Shown: positions 1 to 7,515, counted from the first letter of the stretch. The stretch: DNA of 12,317 nucleotides from Clostridia bacterium (GCA_009929975.1 RZZF01000021.1:1-12317), one strand, 5' to 3'. Notes: a model not told the origin generated them from the sequence alone. Numbers and translations: made by a program.

Positions 1-1
1 G

Positions 2-958
2 TATGACGACATCCTGTACCTGCCGCTCAGCGCCTACGATTATACCGCCTACAGTGTTCTGCCCGGTGTAATCGCGGCGATTTCAACGAATCAAGCGGCA
101 GAAACCGACGCTGACTGGCTGTTTATGGCTGGCGACGAGACACAGGCCTATTACTGGAATGGTGTCGCGGTTTCCGATCAAGCCGTCTACGCCGGATCGA
201 CCGTCGGCCGGATCGACGTCTATGACCGGAATGACGGTCAGCTGATTGACCAGCTTGATAGTGGTCTGCCGATCAAATCAACACTCTCCCTGAATGACGG
301 CATTCTGTATTTCGGCACAGATCGCGGGATCGCCGCGGTTAATCTGGATGACAACGGCCTTCTGGCGGAGGAAACACTGCGTCAGCTCGATCTGGGCGAT
401 CAAGTCACGGCGGCGCCAGCCGTCTGGCAGCAGCGTCTCTATGTGGGAACCGGTGGTTTCACCGGCGGCAGCGGGATGACCGTGGTGGATCTCGACAGCT
501 GGTCGGTCGCGTATCAGGTCCGGATTCCGGGCTTTGACAGCTGGTCCGGCGAACCGCTGGAGTCCGCCGGTATCCAGTCCGCTCCTGTCATAGCGGCTTC
601 GAATGATACCGCCCAGGTATATTTTACGATCAACGCGAAACCGAGTCCGCTCCTGATGCTGATGGATAAGTCCGGTCAGACGACGGCCGATGTCCGGACC
701 CTGTTTACCCCGCAAGAGGCTGAGCAGAACGGAGCGACGATGCCACTCAGCGCTTCGGAATCCGGACAACTTTACTATTCCAACGATGCCGGAATCCTTT
801 TCGCTGTGCGGGGAAGCGCGCCCGCAGCCACTCCTCTCTGGAACCGTAATGTGCTGATTGTTCTGATCACCCTGGCGGGACTACTGGCGATCGGACTGCT
901 CATCCAATTCAGCTCGAGGGCAAAAACCCGGCGCCGTTCCAACGGGACGAAGCGATGA
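2..958 (+). CDS. PQQ-like beta-propeller surface protein with C-terminal membrane anchor (5' partial)
   Basis: The frame is open from the first bases of the window, so the Met codon at 125 is internal and the gene begins upstream; about 318 residues are visible. The sequence shows repeated short beta-blade motifs such as VYAGSTVGRIDVYD, LYFGTDRGIAAVN, LYVGTGG and LYYSNDAGILFAV. These are typical of PQQ/WD-like propellers in which each blade ends in a 'G.i.avd' strand. The C-terminus carries one hydrophobic helix (NVLIVLITLAGLLAIGLLI) followed by an Arg/Lys-rich tail, so the propeller should face outward with a short cytoplasmic tail. There is no sortase motif. The stop overlaps the next start as ATGA, placing the gene at the head of the visible ECF operon. 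By inference it is the outer ligand-capture or presentation module of the transporter. The ligand is not shown by the sequence. An enzymatic PQQ role is unlikely because no quinoprotein catalytic signature was seen. Confidence 0.8.
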   Translation, partial: YDDILYLPLSAYDYTAYSVLPGVIAAISTNQAAETDADWLFMAGDETQAYYWNGVAVSDQAVYAGSTVGRIDVYDRNDGQLIDQLDSGLPIKSTLSLNDGILYFGTDRGIAAVNLDDNGLLAEETLRQLDLGDQVTAAPAVWQQRLYVGTGGFTGGSGMTVVDLDSWSVAYQVRIPGFDSWSGEPLESAGIQSAPVIAASNDTAQVYFTINAKPSPLLMLMDKSGQTTADVRTLFTPQEAEQNGATMPLSASESGQLYYSNDAGILFAVRGSAPAATPLWNRNVLIVLITLAGLLAIGLLIQFSSRAKTRRRSNGTKR

Positions 959-1431
959 AACCCGGTATTCAGCCAAAACCACGGTGGTGGACCGGGCTGG
1001 CCGTCGGGCTTCTTCTGATCAGCCTGCTGAGCGGCTGCGCGGCCGACACTGGTTCGCCGCCAGGCACATCCGGTGACACCGTCAGTCTGGCCGTCTATTG
1101 CCGGATCGCCACTGACGCGGGCCTGGCCGGCCTGCCCGAAGACGGTGTTATGCTTGCACCGGTTGAACTTGACTGGGTTGAGGATGAGACGGTCGCACAG
1201 CTGCTGGAACGAGCCGCCCGTGAGCAGAAACTCGCGGTCAGCAGCCAGGGCAGCGGCAGCATGAAATTCATCGTCTCGATCGGCGGTCTTGCCGCGGTGG
1301 ACGGACGCAGCGGTTGGATGTTCAGCGTGAATGGGGAGATTATCATGGTGGGATCGGGAACCGTCAAAGTAGAGGCGGGTGACCACATCGAATGGCATTA
1401 CACCATGGATTCGGGATCTGATTTATCATGA
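955..1431 (+). CDS. DUF4430 lipoprotein (transcobalamin beta-domain-like)
   Basis: This 158-residue protein begins with a basic N-terminus, a hydrophobic stretch and a lipobox LLSGC with the lipidated Cys at residue 28, so it is probably anchored outside the membrane. Residues about 44-155 match the DUF4430 fold: a VxxLLxxA helix segment, then SIGGL..VDGRSGWMFSVNGE and a terminal GDHIEWHYT strand. DUF4430 is related to the C-terminal beta domain of animal transcobalamin/intrinsic factor and recurs beside ECF transporters in Firmicutes. The gene overlaps its neighbours by 4 bases on both sides (ATGA), which implies translational coupling. Only the beta domain is present; the alpha/alpha-barrel partner found in animal B12 binders is absent here. 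Inferred role: binding a cobamide or related ligand for the ECF transporter encoded downstream. The family call is strong; the ligand is inferred. Confidence 0.85.
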   Translation: MKPGIQPKPRWWTGLAVGLLLISLLSGCAADTGSPPGTSGDTVSLAVYCRIATDAGLAGLPEDGVMLAPVELDWVEDETVAQLLERAAREQKLAVSSQGSGSMKFIVSIGGLAAVDGRSGWMFSVNGEIIMVGSGTVKVEAGDHIEWHYTMDSGSDLS

Positions 1432-2297
1432 CCCAGCGGATACGACATGTTTTTCATCTGTATCACCCGGCGGTCATCCTGCTGTATGCTGTCAGCGTGC
1501 TTGGCCTGACCATGTCAACACTGCAGCCGGTCTATCTGGCCATCAGTGTGGTGACAGCAGTTATCTACGGCAGGTATCTGATCGGGTGGCAGCATTTCCG
1601 CAAGATCCTCTTGTTCGCGGCGATTCCGGCTCTGATGATCGCCCTGGTTAATCCGCTGTTCAGCAGCGGCGGCGCGACGATCCTGTTTTATCTGGGTCGC
1701 TTTTCGGTGACCCGTGAAGCGATTTTTTACGGCCTGGCAGCCGGGGCGATGCTGCTGGCGGTTCTGTTGTGGTTCGCCTGTTGGCAGAAGTTGATCAACC
1801 AGGAAAAATTCATGTATCTGTTCGGCCGTGTGTTTCCGACACTGGCCCTGATGCTTTCAATGATTTTCCGCCTGCTGCCGGTGACCCGCAGCAAAGCGCT
1901 TCAGATCAGTTATGCGCGAAAAGCCGCTCTGCCACAGGTTTCAGGTGTGCGGCAGCGCCTGAAGCGGCAGGCTGCCGCGATTTCAATTCTGATGAGCTGG
2001 ACAATGGAGGACAGCATTGAGACCGCTGACACCATGCGGGCACGTGGCTACGGTACGGGCCGGCGCACGTCGTACCAGATTTTCAGCTGGCATACGCGTG
2101 ATACCGTAATGGCCGTCTGTCTGCTGCTGCTGCTGCTGGCCGATGTCCGGGGTGTCTGGCTGCATGTTTTCCAGTATTATCCGCGGCTGGACGGTGATCT
2201 GACCGCCTGGCCGCAACTCGCGCTGTATCCGGTCCATGCCGTGCTGCTTGGCCTGCCGCTGATACTTGAGGCCTGGGAGGCCATCCGATGGAAATGA
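1428..2297 (+). CDS. ECF transporter transmembrane T component (EcfT/CbiQ family)
   Basis: This 289-residue integral membrane protein has hydrophobic segments near the N-terminus (about residues 15-60), a middle pair (about 100-125) and a Leu-rich C-terminal helix. The cytoplasmic region holds the family's coupling-helix signature ETADTMRARGYG, with the Ala-Arg-Gly triplet at residues 205-207. In EcfT proteins the coupling helices carrying this motif dock into the grooves of the two ATPase domains. T components transmit ATP-driven movement to the substrate-binding S component. The gene starts by ATGA overlap with the lipoprotein gene and ends 10 bases inside the ATPase gene. A run of six CTG codons (2121-2138) encodes six Leu in a membrane helix. 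The family assignment is secure. That it serves only the S component at 3946 is inferred from operon structure. Confidence 0.92.
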   Translation: MTQRIRHVFHLYHPAVILLYAVSVLGLTMSTLQPVYLAISVVTAVIYGRYLIGWQHFRKILLFAAIPALMIALVNPLFSSGGATILFYLGRFSVTREAIFYGLAAGAMLLAVLLWFACWQKLINQEKFMYLFGRVFPTLALMLSMIFRLLPVTRSKALQISYARKAALPQVSGVRQRLKRQAAAISILMSWTMEDSIETADTMRARGYGTGRRTSYQIFSWHTRDTVMAVCLLLLLLADVRGVWLHVFQYYPRLDGDLTAWPQLALYPVHAVLLGLPLILEAWEAIRWK

Positions 2298-3961
2298 TGA
2301 CGCTTGAACAGTTTACCTTTACCTATCCAGGGCAGGAAACACCGGCTCTTCGTGATATCAATCTGCTGATCCGGCCCGCAGAACTGACGGTGGTCTGCGG
2401 ACCGTCCGGCTGTGGCAAAACCACACTGGTGCGCAGTATGAAACGCGAAATCGCCCCTTACGGGCAGACCTCAGGCCGTATTTTCTTCCGGGATCATGAG
2501 CTGCTGGAGGGACCGCCGCAGTCGCGGGCCGGCGACATCGGGTTTGTCATGCAGGACCCTGACCATCAGATCGTAACGGACACCGTCTGGCATGAACTGG
2601 CATTCGGTCTTGAGAATATGGGTCTTCCGGTGAATATGATTCGCCGACGTGTGGCTGAGATCGCTCATTTCTTTGGTATCAACAGCTGGTTTGAACGATC
2701 GGTCCTGGCACTGTCAGGCGGCCAGAAGCAGATCCTCAACCTGGCGGCAGTCACAGCGATGCAGCCGAGGATGATCATCCTCGACGAGCCCGTCGCCCAG
2801 CTCGATCCGATCGCGACCCGCGAGTTCCTCGACGTTCTCCGGCGTATTCATCATGAACTGGGGACGACGATTGTCATCACCGAGCATGTGCTTGAAGACA
2901 TTTTTTCCATGGCCGATCAGATTGTCTGCATGGATTCCGGCCGGATCAGTTTTGCCGGCCCGCCGCAGGCTTTTGTTGAACAGGCGATGACCGCGCTGAG
3001 CCCGGTCGGAGTCGAGGCTCTGCCGACTGCGGTTCAGATTGTCCAGACACTGGCTCCGACTCATGTCGGACCGGTCCCCCTGACCGTTGGTGAGGGTCGT
3101 GTCTGGCTGCAAGACTATCTGAATCAGCGGATGACTGACCGGAATCAGACAGATCACATATCCATGCAAGACACCGCGGAACAGGCAGTGGCACCGCGAT
3201 CAGCCGATTCCGGGCCGGCGATCCTGCTTCGCGCCCGTGATCTCTGGTATCGTTATCAACCAGATGACGCGTTTGCTCTGCGGGGATTCTCACTCGATAT
3301 CAAGGCGGGCCGGGTCCTGGCGATTGTCGGCGGGAATGGCAGCGGTAAATCCACCGCCCTGCACGCGCTGGCCGGATTGCTCCGTCCTCAGCGCGGACAG
3401 GTGAGGCAAACCCGTGATCGCCAACTGAAGATCGCGCTGCTGCCGCAGGATCCGCGCGCCCTTTTCGTTTCTGATACGCTGCGCCAGGATCTGGCGCTTT
3501 TCGCTGAACCATCCGGCCGGTCGCAGCAGGAGGTGCTCGATCTGGCAGCCACTCTGGGGCTTGAGTCCCTTCTTGATCACCATCCGCTTGACCTGAGCGG
3601 CGGTGAACAGCAGAAAGCCGCGCTCGGCATGCTGCTCCTGACACAGCCGGACATCTTTTTGCTTGATGAACCGACCAAAGGCCTTGATATCAGAACGCGC
3701 AATGATCTGGCTGAAATTCTGACCGCTCAATCAGCCCAGGGCGTCGCGGTGGTCATCGTGACGCATGATCTGGAGTTCGCGGCCGCACATGCGCATACCT
3801 GTGCGATGATCTTCAACGGTGAGGTGACCTGTGTGGAACCGACCCGGTCTTTTTTCAGCGGCAACACCTTCTATACGACAGCGGCCAGCCGGATCAGCCG
3901 GGGTCTGCTTGATTCTGCCATTACGCGTGAGGATGTGATCAGCCAATGCCAGATCGTCTGA
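2288..3961 (+). CDS. ECF transporter fused A-A' ATPase (two ABC domains in one chain)
   Basis: The 557-residue cytoplasmic protein contains two complete ABC ATPase domains. Domain 1 has Walker A GPSGCGKTT at 38-46, signature LSGGQ at 142-146, Walker B MIILDEP at 162-168 and switch His at 200. Domain 2 has Walker A GGNGSGKST at 348-356, signature LSGGEQQ at 436-442, Walker B IFLLDEP at 456-462 and switch His at 493. Both catalytic Glu residues are present, so both sites look competent. EcfA and EcfA' are usually separate ~280-residue proteins; here they are fused through a linker of roughly 60 less conserved residues (about 260-315), as in other two-domain cobalt/ECF-type ATPases. A good ribosome binding site, GGGAGG (2275-2280), lies 7 bases before the start. 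It powers the T and S components encoded on either side. Confidence 0.95.
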   Translation: MEMMTLEQFTFTYPGQETPALRDINLLIRPAELTVVCGPSGCGKTTLVRSMKREIAPYGQTSGRIFFRDHELLEGPPQSRAGDIGFVMQDPDHQIVTDTVWHELAFGLENMGLPVNMIRRRVAEIAHFFGINSWFERSVLALSGGQKQILNLAAVTAMQPRMIILDEPVAQLDPIATREFLDVLRRIHHELGTTIVITEHVLEDIFSMADQIVCMDSGRISFAGPPQAFVEQAMTALSPVGVEALPTAVQIVQTLAPTHVGPVPLTVGEGRVWLQDYLNQRMTDRNQTDHISMQDTAEQAVAPRSADSGPAILLRARDLWYRYQPDDAFALRGFSLDIKAGRVLAIVGGNGSGKSTALHALAGLLRPQRGQVRQTRDRQLKIALLPQDPRALFVSDTLRQDLALFAEPSGRSQQEVLDLAATLGLESLLDHHPLDLSGGEQQKAALGMLLLTQPDIFLLDEPTKGLDIRTRNDLAEILTAQSAQGVAVVIVTHDLEFAAAHAHTCAMIFNGEVTCVEPTRSFFSGNTFYTTAASRISRGLLDSAITREDVISQCQIV

Positions 3962-4653
3962 ACCGACTGCTTATCTGGGCCGAGCCCGTCGCATTGCTTG
4001 GTGCTCCACTGCTTCTGGTTCTGGCGGTGATCCGGCAGGTTGAGCAGACCGCCCTGATCAGTTTTCTCGTCCTCGCGCTGGCGATGCTGCCGTTTTTTGC
4101 CCGGTTTGAGCAGCGCAGGCCGCGGCCGCGTGATATGGTGCCGATTGTCGTGTTGAGTGTTATTGCGATGATCGGCCGTACGCTGCTGACGGTTCTGCCG
4201 AATATTCAGCCTGTGACAGCGATCGTGATCATCAGCGGTATCGCGCTTGGGCCGCAGGCCGGGTTCCTGACCGGCTCGCTGACGGCATTGGCCTCCAACC
4301 TCCTGCTTGGCCAGGGTCCGTGGACCCCCTGGCAGATGTTTGCCTGGGGCCTGGCTGGCTGGCTGGCCGGACGGTTGAGGCAGGCGGGGCTGTTCCGCCG
4401 GCCGGTCGCGGTTTATGCCTATGGTGTCCTGATTTCATTTGTTTATGGTGCCCTGCTCAATGTCTGGGTGGTCGCCGGATTTGTCCGGCCATTCAACTGG
4501 CCGGCCGCCTTGACGGTCTATCTGGCCAGTCTTCCGGTTGACTTGCTGCATGCCGGTTCCACCCTGGTTTTTCTTCTTTTGTTTTACCACCCCTGGCTGA
4601 AAAAGATTGAACGGTTGAAAACGAAGTACGGACTCAGCCGGGATCTGCTATAA
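3946..4653 (+). CDS. ECF transporter S component, cobalamin (CbrT-like) type
   Basis: This 235-residue, very hydrophobic protein has about six membrane helices, the usual architecture of an ECF substrate-binding (S) subunit. The central segment resembles the CbrT-like group of S components found in Firmicutes: IGRTLLTVLPNIQPVTAIV followed by GPQAGF and the motif GQGPWTPWQMFAWG at residues 122-135. CbrT is an experimentally studied cobalamin/cobinamide S component. The gene starts 16 bases inside the ATPase gene, so T, ATPase and S are one translational unit. It lacks the typical vitamin-specific motifs of BioY, ThiT or RibU. The S-component call is strong. Cobalamin specificity rests on family resemblance and on the neighbouring DUF4430 protein; another corrinoid or an unrelated ligand cannot be excluded. 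A perfect TATAAT for the next operon overlaps its stop codon. Confidence 0.82.
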   Translation: MPDRLNRLLIWAEPVALLGAPLLLVLAVIRQVEQTALISFLVLALAMLPFFARFEQRRPRPRDMVPIVVLSVIAMIGRTLLTVLPNIQPVTAIVIISGIALGPQAGFLTGSLTALASNLLLGQGPWTPWQMFAWGLAGWLAGRLRQAGLFRRPVAVYAYGVLISFVYGALLNVWVVAGFVRPFNWPAALTVYLASLPVDLLHAGSTLVFLLLFYHPWLKKIERLKTKYGLSRDLL

Positions 4654-4654
4654 T
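4646..4654 (+). promoter_or_regulatory. Extended -10 promoter for the elaA-MATE-zinc ribbon group
   Basis: TGC followed by a perfect TATAAT (4649-4654) gives an extended -10 element (TGnTATAAT). No good -35 hexamer lies 17 bases upstream, which is common for extended -10 promoters. The element overlaps the stop codon of the S component. Transcription would start near 4661, about 55 bases before the acetyltransferase gene. Inferred from sequence only. Confidence 0.6.
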
Positions 4655-4683
4655 CCCTTTTGTAAACTGAGCATAAGGTGGTA

Positions 4684-4702
4684 CCAGCCGGCTGCCGGCT
4701 GG
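4684..4702 (+). promoter_or_regulatory. Perfect 8-bp hairpin in the elaA leader
   Basis: CCAGCCGG and CCGGCTGG form a perfect 8-base-pair, GC-rich stem around a CTG loop. It lies between a Shine-Dalgarno-like AAGGTGG (4675-4681) and the start codons at 4712/4715/4718. No T-run follows, so it is not a normal intrinsic terminator. Folding would bring the Shine-Dalgarno to an effective distance of about 11-14 bases from the start. It could help initiation, act as a regulatory element or bind a protein. Confidence 0.55.
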
Positions 4703-4714
4703 ATGTGATGATTG

Positions 4715-5179
4715 ATGATGTCTGTTTCTTATGTTGATTTTGACCAGTTATCGCCGGGCCGGCTGTATGAGCTGCTGAGATTACGCAGCCGGGTCTTTGT
4801 AGTTGAGCAACAGTCGATCTATCTGGATTGTGATGATCATGACCAGACGGCTCGTCATGTTCTGCTGATCGGAGCGGATCATTCGTTATCGGCCTGTGCC
4901 CGTATTCTGCCGCCGGGCGCGCTGGCGCAAACCCCGGTGATCGGCCGTGTTGTTGTCGCGCCGGAACAACGTGGGCGCGGACTTGGTTATCAGCTGATGT
5001 CGGCCGCCGTCAGGGAATGCCTGCGGCTGTACCCGGATCAGCCGATCCACCTGTCGGCCCAGCGTCATTTGGATCGGTTTTACGCGGCCTGCGGGTTTGC
5101 CAGAGACAGTGAACCTTATCTGGAGGACGGCATCTGGCATATCGGCATGACACGACCGGCTGCCGCCATGGAGGGCTGA
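4715..5179 (+). CDS. elaA: ElaA-family GNAT N-acetyltransferase
   Basis: About 154 residues, matching ElaA along its length: LYELLRLRSRVFVVEQ near the N-terminus, ACARILPPG in the middle, then VIGRVVVAPEQRGRGLGYQLM, which holds the acetyl-CoA pyrophosphate-binding loop (QRGRGLG, about residues 85-91). The C-terminal block is HLDRFYAACGF...YLEDGIWHIGM. ElaA proteins are cytoplasmic GNAT enzymes whose physiological substrate is not firmly established. The start is uncertain. TTG (4712), ATG (4715) and ATG (4718) are in frame, and the N-terminus of E. coli ElaA fits 4718 about as well. The nearest Shine-Dalgarno is unusually far and separated by a hairpin. The gene is followed one base later by the MATE gene, whose ribosome binding site lies inside its last codons, so the two are probably cotranscribed. 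Confidence 0.9.
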   Translation: MMSVSYVDFDQLSPGRLYELLRLRSRVFVVEQQSIYLDCDDHDQTARHVLLIGADHSLSACARILPPGALAQTPVIGRVVVAPEQRGRGLGYQLMSAAVRECLRLYPDQPIHLSAQRHLDRFYAACGFARDSEPYLEDGIWHIGMTRPAAAMEG

Positions 5180-5180
5180 C

Positions 5181-6575
5181 ATGGGCGATAAGACTGTCCA
5201 GATCGGGCGTTCACGCCGAACCGTGCTGGATATGACACAGGGAACACCCTGGCGTCTGATCCTCAAATTCGCTTTGCCGCTGCTGGTTGGCAATATCCTG
5301 CAGCAGCTTTACAATATTGTCGACAGTATGGTTGTCGGCAACTTGATCGGTATCGACGCCCTGGCTGCGGTCGGTACCACATTTCCGATCATCTTTCTGA
5401 TCAACTCGCTGTTCATGGGAATCGGGATGGGCGCGAGTATCATCATCTCCCAGTATTTCGGTGCCGGTGACGCGCACAGTGTCAAAAAATCGGTCGATAC
5501 CATTTACGTTTCGATGTTTATCGTCGCGCTTCCTGTGACCCTGCTCGGACTTCTGATCAGCCGGCCTCTGCTGGTTCTGATCAATACGCCTGCTGATATC
5601 CTGCAGCTTTCAACGACCTATATGCAGATCATCTTTATCGGGACGCTGGCCAGTTTTGGCTATAATATCAACAGCGGGATTCTGCAGGGTCTCGGCGACA
5701 GCCGCTCGCCGGTCACGTATCTGGCGATCGCGACCGTGACGAATATTCTGCTCGATCTGCTGTTTGTCGGATTTTTTTCCTGGGGTGTCGCCGGTGTTGC
5801 CTGGGCGACCGTCATCTCCCAGGTGATTGCCTTCGCCTTTGGCCTGTATCATATCAACCGGCATCAGAGCATGTTCCGTCTCAGCTGGCACGGGCTGATC
5901 TATGACCGGGCGATTTTATTCGACAGCATCCGGCTGGGTTTGCCTGCCGGTATCCAGAATATGATGTTTTCGCTGGGCACCATGGTGATGCAGAGTCTGA
6001 TCAACAGTTATCAGGCTGTTTTCATGGCGGGGTTTAACGGGGCCAACAAAATTGACTCCTTTGCCTTTCTGCCGATGCTGACATTTTCCACCGCGATCAC
6101 AACCTATGTCGGACAGAACATCGGAGCCGGCCGGATCGACCGGGTTAAACACGGCCTGCGCTCGGCCATGTGGATGTCGCTGATCGTCTGTGTTCTGATT
6201 TGTGGTCTTATCCTCGTTCTGGCGGGTCCCCTGATGCGGATGTTCACACAGGACCAGGCGGTGGTGGCAGCCGGCGAGCAATACCTGTACCGGGTCGTGC
6301 CGTTCTATTTTCTGCTGGCGGCCTTGTTTCTGCTGAACGGCACATTGCGGGGCGCCGGTGAATCGGTCATTCCTCTGCTGGCCTCAATGGCGTCCCTCTG
6401 GCTGGCCCGCGTTCCGCTGGCCTACTGGCTGGCCGCGGCTTTCGGGCGTGACAATATGTTTTTCAGTTTCCCGCTCGGCTGGCTGCTTGGCCTTTTGATC
6501 GTTATCCCGTATTATATAAAGGGCCGCTGGAAAAATAAATCCATGGTCCGGACTGATCCGGCGCGAATGCCCTGA
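5181..6575 (+). CDS. MATE-family multidrug/toxin efflux transporter
   Basis: The 464-residue protein has about 12 hydrophobic helices, the normal length and topology for MATE antiporters. The N-terminal half has the characteristic LPLLVGNILQQLYNIVDSMVVG and AVGTTFPIIFLINSLFMGIG segments. The second half repeats the fold, with LGLPAGIQNMMFSLGTMVMQ and NIGAGRIDRVKHGLRSAMW. MATE proteins export cationic drugs or metabolites using a Na+ or H+ gradient. The actual substrate and ion cannot be told from the sequence. The pattern fits the large clostridial MATE group rather than a named protein. A GGAGGG ribosome binding site (5170-5175) sits 5 bases before the ATG inside the end of elaA, and only one base separates the two genes. 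No missing segments or frameshifts were seen. Confidence 0.93.
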   Translation: MGDKTVQIGRSRRTVLDMTQGTPWRLILKFALPLLVGNILQQLYNIVDSMVVGNLIGIDALAAVGTTFPIIFLINSLFMGIGMGASIIISQYFGAGDAHSVKKSVDTIYVSMFIVALPVTLLGLLISRPLLVLINTPADILQLSTTYMQIIFIGTLASFGYNINSGILQGLGDSRSPVTYLAIATVTNILLDLLFVGFFSWGVAGVAWATVISQVIAFAFGLYHINRHQSMFRLSWHGLIYDRAILFDSIRLGLPAGIQNMMFSLGTMVMQSLINSYQAVFMAGFNGANKIDSFAFLPMLTFSTAITTYVGQNIGAGRIDRVKHGLRSAMWMSLIVCVLICGLILVLAGPLMRMFTQDQAVVAAGEQYLYRVVPFYFLLAALFLLNGTLRGAGESVIPLLASMASLWLARVPLAYWLAAAFGRDNMFFSFPLGWLLGLLIVIPYYIKGRWKNKSMVRTDPARMP

Positions 6576-6630
6576 TCCATGTCCGTCAACCGCCGCGGCC
6601 GGAAAAGTACATGATCTGAGGAGCAATACC

Positions 6631-6873
6631 ATGCCATATTATGATCTGAGATGTGAAGCCTGCCAGACCGAGTCCAATATCAAGGCGACCGTAGAGGAAC
6701 GGGTCAGCGGAACGATGACTTGTCCGTCATGCGGTTCCGACCGGCTGGTGACTGTTTATAAAAGGGTCAATATCATTCAGCAGCGCGGCAGCGGCTGTGA
6801 CAGCTGCCCGACCATCGGCGACGAGGGCTGCTGTGGTGGCAACTGCAGTCTGCCCGGTGGCAGCTGGCGCTGA
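6631..6873 (+). CDS. Small FmdB-type zinc-ribbon protein
   Basis: This 80-residue protein begins MPYYDLRCEAC, the hallmark of the FmdB regulatory-protein/zinc-ribbon family. The ribbon cysteines are C8/C11 (CEAC) and C31/C34 (CPSC). A second Cys-rich tail follows: C56 and C59 (CDSC), then C67, C68 and C72 (CCGGNC). Such tails are seen in other bacterial FmdB-like proteins and could hold a second metal ion. The cellular role of the family is poorly defined; the FmdB name comes from a proposed regulator of formamidase genes and should not be over-read. The start is supported by GAGGAG (6618-6623) 7 bases upstream. The gene lies 55 bases after the MATE gene with no clear promoter between them, so it may be cotranscribed. 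It converges on the chromate-transporter genes. Confidence 0.85.
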   Translation: MPYYDLRCEACQTESNIKATVEERVSGTMTCPSCGSDRLVTVYKRVNIIQQRGSGCDSCPTIGDEGCCGGNCSLPGGSWR

Positions 6874-6921
6874 GAAACAGCAGGAACGTTTGAAGGTCAG
6901 CCAGATCTCCAGCGCCTGTGG

Positions 6922-7515
6922 TCAGAACAGGCCCAATTGGTACAGTACACCGCCGGCCAGGCCGGCCAGGCCGATGATCAGCAGCGGGTGAATCCGGCTG
7001 TAGCGGCAGGCGGCCAGTGTCAACAGGAAAATGATCAGAGATACGGGGTTGACCGCCTGGAACGGCTTTGAACGAAGCAGACTCAGCCAGCTGCCATTCT
7101 CCGGAACGGACAAAAGAGCCGTCCGGCCGATCACCAGTGAAGCGGTAAAAATCAGACCGATCACGACAGGACGCAGCCCGTAGAAGCTCATGATCATGAG
7201 GCGATGTTTCTGCCAGCGGAAAATGAAGCCGGATACACTCAGCACAAGCAGCAAAGACGGCAGAATGACGGCCGCGGAAGCGACCAGCCCGCCGGCCAGT
7301 CCGGCTGTCTCATAACCGACATAGGTCGCGGCGTTGACGGCGACAGGACCCGGCGTCATTTCGGCGATAGAAACGATATCGGCAAACTGGCTGTCGGTCA
7401 GCCAGCCGTGCTGTTCGATCTCCCGCTGAATCAGCGTGATCATGGCATAGCCGCCACCGAAACTGAATAGCCCCAACTTAAAAAATGTGATGATCAGATC
7501 CCACAGAAGCTTCAT
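6922..7515 (-). CDS. Chromate transporter (CHR family), short-chain subunit 2
   Basis: The 197-residue membrane protein is one CHR domain, half the length of long ChrA proteins. It shows the family signature near the N-terminus (LFSFGGGYAMI) and AEMTPGPVAVNAATYVGY at about residues 51-68. Several hydrophobic helices follow, including a Gly/Leu/Ala-rich C-terminal one. Short-chain CHR proteins usually occur as adjacent pairs that act together, as with the YwrA/YwrB-type pair of Bacillus. Known members export chromate, and sulfate-like oxyanions are possible natural ligands. The start codon overlaps the stop of the upstream partner (ATGA), and a strong ribosome binding site (AAAGGAGCT on this strand, 7520-7529) lies just ahead. 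It is the last gene of the ROK-CHR-CHR unit. The family is certain, the substrate is not. Confidence 0.9.
   Translation of the reverse strand: MKLLWDLIITFFKLGLFSFGGGYAMITLIQREIEQHGWLTDSQFADIVSIAEMTPGPVAVNAATYVGYETAGLAGGLVASAAVILPSLLLVLSVSGFIFRWQKHRLMIMSFYGLRPVVIGLIFTASLVIGRTALLSVPENGSWLSLLRSKPFQAVNPVSLIIFLLTLAACRYSRIHPLLIIGLAGLAGGVLYQLGLF

Noticed and set aside
1..954. Possible quinoprotein dehydrogenase because of PQQ-like repeats.
   Set aside because: No enzyme active-site pattern was seen, the protein has a single C-terminal membrane anchor, and it is coupled to a transporter operon. A binding or scaffold propeller fits better.
2121..2138. Six consecutive CTG triplets, a possible unstable repeat.
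   Set aside because: It encodes six Leu in a membrane helix. Unit changes would be in frame, and the gene uses CTG heavily elsewhere, so phase variation is unlikely.
6914..6932. Hairpin GCCTGT/ACAGGC between the convergent genes, a possible bidirectional terminator.
   Set aside because: The stem is only 6 bp, there is no T-run on either strand, and it overlaps the end of the CHR gene. Too weak to call.
6951..6974. Tandem GCCGGCCAG units.
   Set aside because: It is just Gly-Leu-Ala-rich coding sequence at the end of a CHR transporter and too short to be a meaningful repeat array.
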